Shown: positions 57,147 to 64,000 of the stretch, piece after piece
Layout: the number at the start of each line of letters is the position of its first letter
Numbering within the stretch: position 1 is the first letter of the stretch
Source of the DNA: Streptomyces sp. Tue6028
GTDB lineage: Bacteria > Actinomycetota > Actinomycetes > Streptomycetales > Streptomycetaceae
NCBI RefSeq assembly: GCF_002300165.1
Contig: NZ_MLCE01000012.1
Span: forward strand, 62,001-126,000
Direction of reading: 5' to 3'
DNA length: 64,000 nucleotides
Notes under the pieces: generated by a model
What the model was told of the DNA's origin: nothing
Database searches by the model: none
What the model saw: only the letters and a program-made list of their open reading frames with translations
Position numbers and translations under genes: made by a program

Positions 57147-59087
57147 ATGAGATCCAATCGCGCCAAGACGCGCGCCGGGGTGAGCATGGCGGCGACACTG
57201 CCACTACTCGCCGGCGCGCTGGCGCTCGGCATACCCGCGGCCCACGCCGCGGACGGCCCGAGCCGGGACACCCTCGCGGGCACCAAGCCCGCCTGGGCGA
57301 CGGCGAAGGCGGACAAGGGGGCCACGTCCGACGGCTCCCAGGTCTCCGCCCGGGTCTACCTCGCCGGCCGGAACGCCTCCGGTCTGGCCGCGTACGCCAA
57401 GGCCGTGTCCGACCCGGACTCGGCCTCGTACGGCAAGTACCTGAGCGCCAAGCAGGCGCAGACGCGCTTCGGCGCCACCAAGGCCCAGGTCACCGCGGTG
57501 ACCTCGTGGCTGAAGTCGGCCGGCCTGAAGGTCACCGGCACCACGCGGCACTACGTCTCCGTGACCGGTGACGTGGCCGCCGCCGAGAAGGCCTTCGGCA
57601 CCCAGCTGCACAACTACGCCAAGGGTGCCAAGACCTACCGGGCGCCGTCGAAGACGGCTTCCGCCCCGGCCGCCCTGAACGGCGCCGTCCTGACCGTCAC
57701 CGGCCTGGACAACGCGCCGCACAAGGCGACACACGCCGACCAGCTGCCGCCCCCGGACGCGGTGTTCAAGAACTCCGGGCCGTTCTCCTCGTACTACGGC
57801 TCGAACGTCGCGAGCACCCTGCCGAACGCCTACGGCAAGAAGATCCCGTACGCGGTCAAGGGCTACACGGGCAAGCAGCTGCGCGCCGCGTACGGCGCGG
57901 GCAAGCGCACCGGCAAGGGGGTGCGGGTCGCCATCACCGACGCGTACGCCTCGCCGACCATCGCCTTCGACGCGGCCACCTACGCCGGCAAGCACGGTGA
58001 CGCGACGTACAGCAGCGGCCAGTTGCGTCAGGTGCTGCCGAAGAAGTACACGAAGACCGAGGAGTGCGGAGCCGCCGGCTGGTACGGCGAGGAGACCCTC
58101 GACGTCGAGGCCGTGCACGCCGTCGCGCCGGACGCGAGCATCACCTACGTGGGTGCCGCCTCCTGCTACGACGACGATCTGCTCGACTCGCTGAACAAGA
58201 TCGTCGACGGGCACCTGGCCGACATCGTCTCCAACTCGTGGGGCGACATCGAGGCCAACGAGACGCCGGACATCGCGGCCGCCTACGACCAGGTCTTCCA
58301 GTTCGGCGCCGTCCAGGGCATCGGCTTCTACTTCTCCTCCGGCGACAACGGCGACGAGGTCGCCAACACCGGTACGAAGCAGGTCGACACCCCGGCCAAC
58401 TCGGCGTGGGTGACGGCTGTCGGCGGCACCTCGCTGGCGGTCGGCAAGGGCGACTCGTACCTGTGGGAGACCGGCTGGGGCACCCAGAAGGCCGGCCTGT
58501 CGGCCGACGGGAAGAGCTGGGACGCGTTCCCGGGCGCGTTCACCTCAGGTGCGGGCGGCGGCACGAGCAAGACCGTGGCGCAGCCGTACTACCAGAAGGG
58601 TGTCGTCCCGAACGCGCTCGCCACGGCGAACAACCCCGCGGGCAACCGGGTCGTCCCGGACATCGCGGCCATCGCCGACCCCAACACCGGTTTCAAGGTC
58701 GGCCAGACGCAGACCTTCCCGGACGGGACCGAGCAGTACAGCGAGTACCGCATCGGCGGCACCTCGCTCGCCGCTCCGGTGATCGCGGGCGTGCAGGCCC
58801 TGGCCCAGGAGGCGCGCGGCGGCAAGGCGATCGGCTTCGCCAACCCGTCGATCTACGCCAAGTACGGCTCGAAGGCGTACCACGACGTCACGGACACCCC
58901 CACGGGGTCCGGGCTCGCCGTGGCGCGTGTCGACTTCGCGAACGGCTTCGACGCGGCCGACGGTGTGCTCACCTCCGTCCGCAGCCTCGGCAAGGACAGC
59001 TCGCTGAAGGCCGTGAAGGGCTACGACGACGTCACCGGCGTGGGTTCACCCGCCCCGGGCTACGTCGAGTCGTACAACCGTCACTGA
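57147..59087 (+). CDS. secreted sedolisin (S53) acid serine protease
   Basis: 646 residues. The signal peptide ends at about 36 (AAHAADG). An activation prodomain (about 40-200; 'YLAGRNASGLAAYAKAVSDPDS', 'YGKYLSAKQAQTRFG') precedes the catalytic domain. Catalytic Glu and Asp lie in 'YGEETLDVEAVHAVAPDA' (about 313-322), the oxyanion Asp in 'SSGDNGDE' (about 396) and the Ser in 'GGTSLAAPVIAG' (about 540). The C-terminal calcium-site region follows. Sedolisins are active at low pH and mature by prodomain release. It has its own promoter and a terminator. Confidence 0.95.
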   Translation: MRSNRAKTRAGVSMAATLPLLAGALALGIPAAHAADGPSRDTLAGTKPAWATAKADKGATSDGSQVSARVYLAGRNASGLAAYAKAVSDPDSASYGKYLSAKQAQTRFGATKAQVTAVTSWLKSAGLKVTGTTRHYVSVTGDVAAAEKAFGTQLHNYAKGAKTYRAPSKTASAPAALNGAVLTVTGLDNAPHKATHADQLPPPDAVFKNSGPFSSYYGSNVASTLPNAYGKKIPYAVKGYTGKQLRAAYGAGKRTGKGVRVAITDAYASPTIAFDAATYAGKHGDATYSSGQLRQVLPKKYTKTEECGAAGWYGEETLDVEAVHAVAPDASITYVGAASCYDDDLLDSLNKIVDGHLADIVSNSWGDIEANETPDIAAAYDQVFQFGAVQGIGFYFSSGDNGDEVANTGTKQVDTPANSAWVTAVGGTSLAVGKGDSYLWETGWGTQKAGLSADGKSWDAFPGAFTSGAGGGTSKTVAQPYYQKGVVPNALATANNPAGNRVVPDIAAIADPNTGFKVGQTQTFPDGTEQYSEYRIGGTSLAAPVIAGVQALAQEARGGKAIGFANPSIYAKYGSKAYHDVTDTPTGSGLAVARVDFANGFDAADGVLTSVRSLGKDSSLKAVKGYDDVTGVGSPAPGYVESYNRH

Positions 59088-59103
59088 CGGACCGTCATCA
59101 CGG

Positions 59104-59144
59104 GTGCGCCCGCTTCTCCTGTTCTTCGGGAGGGGCGGGCGCAC
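59104..59144 (+). terminator. protease terminator
   Basis: GTGCGCCCGC (59104-59113) pairs with GCGGGCGCAC (59135-59144), 17 bases after the stop. Confidence 0.75.
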
Positions 59145-59160
59145 GCGTTTGTCCTGTCCG

Positions 59161-59217
59161 TCCGGGAGGAGCGGACTCTCTCCGGGAGAAGCGGGCTCTC
59201 TCCGGGAGGAGCGGGCA
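59161..59217. repeat. 20-bp tandem repeat, three copies
   Basis: TCCGGGAG(G/A)AGCGG(A/G)CTCTC begins at 59161, 59181 and 59201, with the last copy truncated. It lies between the convergent protease and nadE genes. Copies two and three differ by single bases. Confidence 0.8.
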
Positions 59218-59279
59218 TGGGGGTTCGCCCGGCTACCGGGACCTCCCGGTGCCGCGCGGGGTCCTCGCCCCGCCGCGGG

Positions 59280-61034
59280 TCACGCGTGCTCGCGCCAGCC
59301 GTTGGTGATGGGCAGCCGGCGGTCCTTGCCGAAGCCCTTCGCGGAGATCTTGGTGCCCGGCGGGTACTGGCGCCGCTTGTACTCCGCCGTGTCGACCATG
59401 CGGAGCGTCTTCACCACGAGTTCCCGGTCGAAGCCGGCCGCCACGATGGTGTCGGCACCCTCGTCGCGGTCCACGTACCGCTCCAGGATCGCGTCCAGGA
59501 CGGGATAGTCGGGCAGCGAGTCCGTGTCGACCTGGCCCGGCCGCAGCTCGGCGCTCGGCGGCTTGGTGATGGAGCTCTCCGGGATCGGCGGCGTCTGCCC
59601 GCGCTCGGCCGCCGCCCGGTTGCGCCACTCGGCGAGCCGGAAGACGGACGTCTTGTACACGTCCTTGATGGGCCCGTACGCGCCGACGGAGTCGCCGTAG
59701 AGGGTGGAGTAGCCCACGGCCAGCTCGGACTTGTTGCCGGGCGCCAGCACGATGTGCCCCTCCTGGTTGGAGACGGCCATGAGCATCGTGCCCCGCAGCC
59801 GCGACTGGAGATTCTCCTCGGCCAGACCCGTCAGCCCCAGCGACGACATGTAGGCGTCGAACATCGGCTCGATCGGCACGGTACGGAAGTTCAGCCCCGT
59901 GCGTCGCGCCAGTTCGGCCGCGTCCCCCTTGGAGTGGTCCGAGGAGTACTTCGACGGCATCGACACGCCGTACACGTTCTGCGCGCCGACCGCGTCGCAC
60001 GCGATGGCGGCGACGAGCGCCGAGTCGATGCCTCCGGACAGGCCGACGAGCACGGAACGGAAACCGTTCTTCGCCACGTAGGCGCGCAGGCCGACGACGA
60101 GCGCCGAGTACACCTCCTCGTCGTCGTCGAGCCGCTCGGCGTAACCTCCGGTCAGCTCCACCTCGTAGGGCGGCAGCGGCTCCTCGGAGACGACCAGCCG
60201 CTCGATGCGCAGCCCGTCGTCGACGACGCCCGTCACGGGCTCGGCGGCCCCGGCCGGCAGGTCCAGGTCCAGGACGACGCATCCCTCCGCGAACTGCGGT
60301 GCCCGTGCGACGACTTCACCGTCCCGGTCCACGACGATCGAGTCGCCGTCGAAGACGAGCTCGTCCTGTCCGCCGATCATGGCGAGGTAGGCGGTGGTGC
60401 AGCCCGCCTCCTGGGCCCGCTTGCGCACCAGCTCCAGACGCGTGTCGTCCTTGTCGCGCTCGTACGGGGAGGCGTTGACGGAGAGCAGCAGGCCGGCCCC
60501 GGCGGAGCGGGCGGCGGGGACGCGCCCGCCGTCCTGCCAGAGGTCCTCGCAGATGGCGAGGGCGACATCGATGCCGTGCACCCGTACGACCGGCATGGTG
60601 TCGCCGGGCACGAAGTACCGGAACTCGTCGAACACGCCGTAGTTGGGGAGGTGGTGCTTGGCGAAGGTCAGCGCCACCCGGCCGCCGTGCAGCACGGCGG
60701 CGGCGTTCTGCGGGGCGCCGGCCGGCTGGCCGTACTTCGGCTGCGCCGTCTCGGACCGGTCGAGGTAGCCGACGATCACCGGCAGCTCCCCGAATCCCTC
60801 GTCGGCCAGGCGGGCGGCGAGCGAGTGCAGCGCCGCGCGGGAGGCCTCGACGAAGGACGACCGCAGGGCGAGGTCCTCCACGGGATACCCGGTCAGCACC
60901 ATCTCGGGGAACGCCACCAGGTGCGCTCCCTGCTCGGCGGAGTGCCGGGTCCAACGGACGATCGCCTCGACGTTGGCGGCGATGTCGCCGACCGTCGAGT
61001 CGATCTGATTCAGAGCGAGACGTAGTTGAGGCAC
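59280..61034 (-). CDS. nadE: glutamine-dependent NAD+ synthetase
   Basis: 584 residues in two domains. The N-terminal nitrilase-like glutaminase has Glu in 'FPEMVLTGYP' (about 44), Lys in 'FAKHHLPNYG' (about 125) and Cys in 'AICEDLWQDG' (about 160). The C-terminal synthetase has the P-loop 'GLSGGIDSALVAAIA' (about 331-345) and 'GNKSELAVGYSTLYGD'. It converts nicotinate adenine dinucleotide to NAD+ with glutamine as ammonia donor. Fits the glutamine theme of the region by function, though not by operon. Confidence 0.96.
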   Translation of the reverse strand: MPQLRLALNQIDSTVGDIAANVEAIVRWTRHSAEQGAHLVAFPEMVLTGYPVEDLALRSSFVEASRAALHSLAARLADEGFGELPVIVGYLDRSETAQPKYGQPAGAPQNAAAVLHGGRVALTFAKHHLPNYGVFDEFRYFVPGDTMPVVRVHGIDVALAICEDLWQDGGRVPAARSAGAGLLLSVNASPYERDKDDTRLELVRKRAQEAGCTTAYLAMIGGQDELVFDGDSIVVDRDGEVVARAPQFAEGCVVLDLDLPAGAAEPVTGVVDDGLRIERLVVSEEPLPPYEVELTGGYAERLDDDEEVYSALVVGLRAYVAKNGFRSVLVGLSGGIDSALVAAIACDAVGAQNVYGVSMPSKYSSDHSKGDAAELARRTGLNFRTVPIEPMFDAYMSSLGLTGLAEENLQSRLRGTMLMAVSNQEGHIVLAPGNKSELAVGYSTLYGDSVGAYGPIKDVYKTSVFRLAEWRNRAAAERGQTPPIPESSITKPPSAELRPGQVDTDSLPDYPVLDAILERYVDRDEGADTIVAAGFDRELVVKTLRMVDTAEYKRRQYPPGTKISAKGFGKDRRLPITNGWREHA

Positions 61035-61379
61035 GGGGCCAGTCTAATCGTCAGAGCGACGCAATGGGGTGTGTGCCGCCCCACTGCACCCGACGGCCGA
61101 CGCTGTCGCCCCGGCCGCCACCCGGACTCGGCCCCGGCCGGCACTTCGGGGGCTCCGCCCCTGGGTCCCGCCCGGCACTCGGGGGCTCCGCCCCCGCACC
61201 CCCGCATCGGCCTGAACGGCCTCGTCCTCAAGCGCCGGACGGGCTGGAACCCTCCGGCTCCGGTCGGCAGCGGCGAAGAATCAGCCCCTCCGGCGTTTGA
61301 GGAGCGGGGTCCGGGGCGGAGCCCCGGGGACGGGACGGGTAGGGGCGGAGGGGGCGAATACCGGTGGACCGCCCCCGGG
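61035..61379. other. 345-base intergenic region
   Basis: No gene is visible. It contains two copies of a GGGGGCTCCGCCCC-like element (about 61148-61194) and the dispersed inverted repeat at 61226-61302, both common in Streptomyces intergenic DNA. Confidence 0.6.
61226..61302. repeat. dispersed Streptomyces-type inverted repeat
   Basis: The left arm reads CCTCAAGCGCCGGACGGGCT (61226-61245) and the right arm AGCCCCTCCGGCGTTTGAGG (61283-61302). They are complementary except for two positions (A-G/T and one C). Such arms with CCTCAA(A/G)CGCCGG cores recur between genes in many Streptomyces genomes (recollection), and often act as or near terminators. Confidence 0.7.
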
Positions 61380-62609
61380 TCAGCCGGAGACCCGCTCCGC
61401 GGCCGACGGGACGTGCCCGGCGACGAGCCGCCCGGCGGACGCGCCGGCCCCGGAGGCCGGCGCCCGGCGCCGGTCCACGCCGTACGCGACACCGGCGACG
61501 ACGAGCCCGAGCACCGCGAGCCCCGCCCCGGCGACCGCGGGAGACGTCACGCCGAATCCGGCGGCCAGGGCGAGCCCGCCGATCCACGCGCCACCGGCGT
61601 TGGCGAGGTTGAACGCGGCCTGGTTGGCGGAGGACGCGAGGGACGGCGCGGCGGCGGCCTTCTCCATGACCATCAACTGGAGGGGCGAGCCGGTGACGAA
61701 CGCGGCGACGCCGAGGAGGGTGACCGCGACGGCCGCGCTCCACTGCGCGCCCATGAGGGCCGGGAAGAGCGCGAGGACGACGACGAGGGACGCCAGGCCG
61801 CCGAAGAGCGTGCCGCGCAGCGAGTGATCGGCGAGGCGTCCGCCGACGAGGTTGCCTACGGTCGCGCCGACGCCGAAGAGGGCGAGCAGCAGGGTGACGC
61901 TGCCCTCGGCGTACCCGGCGGAGTCCGTGAGCATGGGCGCGACGTAGCTGTACGCGGAGAACAGCGCCCCGAAGCCCGCCACGGTGGTGCCGAGCGCCAG
62001 CCAGACGGGCAGGGAGCGCAGCGCGGCGAGCTCGCCGCGCAGACCGCCCGCGGGGGCGTGCGCCGGGGCGTGCGGGATGAGCAGCAGCAGCGAGGCGATG
62101 GCGGCGACACCGATGACGCTGACGCCGAGGAAGGCGGCACGCCAGCCGAGGTGCTGCCCCACGAGCGTGGCGACGGGGACGCCGGCGATGTTCGCGACGG
62201 TCAGGCCGAGGAACATCAGGGAGACGGAGCGCGCCTTGCGTTCGGGGGCGACCATGCCGGTCGCGACGACGGCGCCCACGCCGAAGAAGGCGCCGTGCGG
62301 CAGTCCGCTGAGGAAGCGGGCGGCGAGCAGCCAGTGCTCGTCGGGGGCGAGGGCGGAGAGGGCGTTGCCCGCGACGAAGAGGCCCATGAGGGCGATCAGG
62401 ACCTTGCGGCGGGGCATCCGGGCGGTGGCCGCGGCGAGCAGCGGGGCACCGATGACGACGCCGAGGGCGTACGCGGAGACGAGGTGCCCGGCGGCGGGGA
62501 TGGATATGTGCAGGTCGTCCGCGACGTCGGGGAGCAGCCCCATCATCACGAACTCGGTGGTACCGATGCCGAAGGCGCCCACGGCTAGGGCGAGCAGGGC
62601 CAGGGGCAT
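61380..62609 (-). CDS. MFS drug/sugar exporter (DHA1, AraJ/Cmx-like)
   Basis: 409 residues with twelve expected membrane segments. The opening 'LALLALAVGAFGIGTTEFVMMGLLPDVADDL' and motif A-like 'ARMPRRKVLIALMG' are typical of DHA1 exporters such as AraJ and Cmx. The motif 'GLPHGAFFGVG' corresponds to the family's fifth helix. ATG at 62609 has AAAGG eight bases upstream, chosen over the 62624 start. Substrate unknown. It stands alone, minus strand. Confidence 0.9.
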   Translation of the reverse strand: MPLALLALAVGAFGIGTTEFVMMGLLPDVADDLHISIPAAGHLVSAYALGVVIGAPLLAAATARMPRRKVLIALMGLFVAGNALSALAPDEHWLLAARFLSGLPHGAFFGVGAVVATGMVAPERKARSVSLMFLGLTVANIAGVPVATLVGQHLGWRAAFLGVSVIGVAAIASLLLLIPHAPAHAPAGGLRGELAALRSLPVWLALGTTVAGFGALFSAYSYVAPMLTDSAGYAEGSVTLLLALFGVGATVGNLVGGRLADHSLRGTLFGGLASLVVVLALFPALMGAQWSAAVAVTLLGVAAFVTGSPLQLMVMEKAAAAPSLASSANQAAFNLANAGGAWIGGLALAAGFGVTSPAVAGAGLAVLGLVVAGVAYGVDRRRAPASGAGASAGRLVAGHVPSAAERVSG

Positions 62610-62756
62610 GGAGGGGCCTTTCACGAGCGGGGTGGTGGAGCGGTGCGCCGCACGGGTGCTGCTCCGTAGGCATGTCGCCGCCCGTGCACGGCACTGTGCA
62701 CGGACAGCATAAGTTCAGCTACGGAACAAAATAGCTCAGGCCCAGTATTCCCGGGG

Positions 62757-63794
62757 CTACGACGCCGATTCGTCGATCTTGACGCGAGCGGCGATCGGCA
62801 GGTGGTCGCTGCCGGTCTCGGGCAGGGTCCAGGAGGTCACCGGCTCGACGCCCTTGACCATGATCTGGTCGATGCGGGCCATCGGGAACGACGCCGGCCA
62901 GCTGAACCCGAAGCCGCTGCCCGCCGCGCCCTGGGTGGAGCGCATCTGCGCGGTGACGGCGTTCAGGGCGCGGTCGTTCATCGTGCCGTTGAGGTCGCCG
63001 AGCAGGACGACCCGCGTCAGACGCTCGTCGGCGATGGCCTCGCCCAGCGCGTCGGCGCTCTTGTCGCGCTGGCGTGCGGTGAACCCCGCCTCCATCTTCA
63101 CGCGCACCGAGGGCAGGTGGGCGACGTACACGGCGACCTGCCCGGCCGGCGCGTCCACCGTCGCCCGCATGGCGCGCGTCCAGCCCAGCTTGATGTCGAC
63201 GGGCCGGGAACCGGACAGCGGGTACTTGCTCCACAGTCCGACGGTGCCCTGCACGGAGTGGTACTTGTACGTCGACGCGAGCGCCTTCTCGTAGACCGGG
63301 ACCGCGGAGGCGGTCAGCTCCTCCAGGGCCAGCACGTCGGCACCGGAGGAGGCCACGTCGCGGGCGGTGCCGGACGGGTCCGGGTTCTCGGCGTTGACGT
63401 TGTGGGTGGCGACGGTGAGGTCGCCGCCGGTGCCGGTCTTGTCGGTGAGCAGTCCGCCGAACAGGTTCAGCCAGACGATCGCGGGCAGCAGCACGGCGAT
63501 CAGGGCGGTGAGGGACTTCCGCACCAGGCCGAGGACCAGCAGGACCGGGACGAACACGCCGAGCCACGGCAGGAACGTCTCCGTGAGGCTGCCGAGGTTG
63601 CCGATGCGGTTGGGGATCTGCGCGTGCAGCAGCATCACCAGGGCGAGGAACACCGCGAAGGCGGCGAGGAGGATGCCACGGCGCCAGATACCCCGGTCGC
63701 CGCGCCAGCCGTCGAGCAGGCGCCGAAGCCGGGACCCTCTGCGGTCCGGCCCCTGGCCGCCGCTTCCCGTCTCCGTCATATACGCCTGCGCCAT
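62757..63794 (-). CDS. membrane-anchored endonuclease/exonuclease/phosphatase-family protein
   Basis: 345 residues. Three N-terminal membrane helices (about 37-58, 70-92, 95-115) precede an extracytoplasmic EEP domain. Active-site motifs are 'VATHNVNAEN', 'LALEELTA' (metal Glu), 'LLGDLNGT' (Asp, Asn), 'ARIDQIMV' and 'GSDHLPI' (Asp-His). EEP enzymes cleave phosphodiesters; an extracellular target such as nucleic acid or phospholipid is inferred from topology. ATG at 63794 has GAGG eight bases upstream. Confidence 0.92.
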   Translation of the reverse strand: MAQAYMTETGSGGQGPDRRGSRLRRLLDGWRGDRGIWRRGILLAAFAVFLALVMLLHAQIPNRIGNLGSLTETFLPWLGVFVPVLLVLGLVRKSLTALIAVLLPAIVWLNLFGGLLTDKTGTGGDLTVATHNVNAENPDPSGTARDVASSGADVLALEELTASAVPVYEKALASTYKYHSVQGTVGLWSKYPLSGSRPVDIKLGWTRAMRATVDAPAGQVAVYVAHLPSVRVKMEAGFTARQRDKSADALGEAIADERLTRVVLLGDLNGTMNDRALNAVTAQMRSTQGAAGSGFGFSWPASFPMARIDQIMVKGVEPVTSWTLPETGSDHLPIAARVKIDESAS

Positions 63795-63931
63795 ACCGTC
63801 GCCTCACAAACTGCCGCGCGCACCGTCTGCCCCTCGGCTACGACCCTAGGGGATGATCGGCGTCGTTCCTGCCGCCCGGGGGCGGCCGTACGGGCAAGGG
63901 GACGTACAACTTCGCGTCCGGAGTTCCGGAT

Positions 63932-63952
63932 GAGGACGCGGATCGCGTCCTC
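63932..63952. other. palindromic hairpin in the terminal intergenic region
   Basis: GAGGACGCG-GAT-CGCGTCCTC is a perfect nine-base stem. It lies in 63795-64000, where I see no gene. It may be a terminator or operator of a gene beyond the window. Confidence 0.5.
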
Positions 63953-64000
63953 TGTGACGAAACGCGCACATTCGATCCGTCAGGAACCGGCCCGTCAGAA

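Overview
The window reads as Streptomyces chromosome. Base composition is very GC-rich with G or C in nearly every third codon position, GTG and TTG starts occur, secreted enzymes carry long basic signal peptides, and SpoIIE-type phosphatases are expanded. From memory (not checked), the order glnII ... pulA-amylase-aglA-malGFE/malR ... glnE ... glnA2 matches the core region around SCO2210-SCO2241 of S. coelicolor, so most of the window is conserved core rather than an island. I see no tRNA, rRNA, insertion sequence, prophage or CRISPR array.

Layout. 1-6.4 kb: AlkZ-like winged-helix protein, ArsC/Spx-like protein, a secreted low-complexity protein, glutamine synthetase II (glnII) behind a four-half-site GlnR box, a DUF6891-like protein, a small ORF that appears frameshifted at CTC-TAA, and a winged-helix regulator. 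6.4-17 kb: an epimerase-like SDR, a histidine kinase/response regulator pair, a secreted DUF1996 protein, a lipoprotein, a membrane protein with a degenerate ECF-sigma-like N-terminus, and a hydrolase/oxidoreductase/TetR operon. 17-33 kb: a REC-GAF-PP2C phosphatase, then the maltodextrin regulon: bifunctional amylase-pullulanase, alpha-amylase, alpha-glucosidase aglA, ABC importer malEFG and divergent malR. CTTGC/GCAAG palindromes lie at the pulA, amylase and malE/malR promoters. No ATPase for the importer is present; Streptomyces sugar importers normally share MsiK. 33-43 kb: a PAP2 protein, an amidohydrolase/permease/TetR unit, a LysR/EamA pair and glnE.

43-64 kb: VOC protein, secreted phosphoesterase, MFS/beta-propeller pair, two tandem SpoIIE phosphatases, a decayed ORF, glnA2 (GSI-like, Trp at the usual adenylylation Tyr), flavohemoglobin and nsrR with matching NsrR operators, DUF3105/DUF305 pair, a sedolisin protease, NAD+ synthase, an MFS exporter and a membrane endonuclease/exonuclease/phosphatase-family protein.

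Themes: nitrogen assimilation (glnII, glnE, glnA2), starch/maltodextrin use under MalR, nitric oxide defence under NsrR, and PP2C phosphatases in likely partner-switching or stress signalling. Candidates for something undescribed are the split small ORF at 5502-5736, the ECF-like membrane fusion at 12270-14198, and the secreted proteins at 2288 and 9848 that share an architecture.
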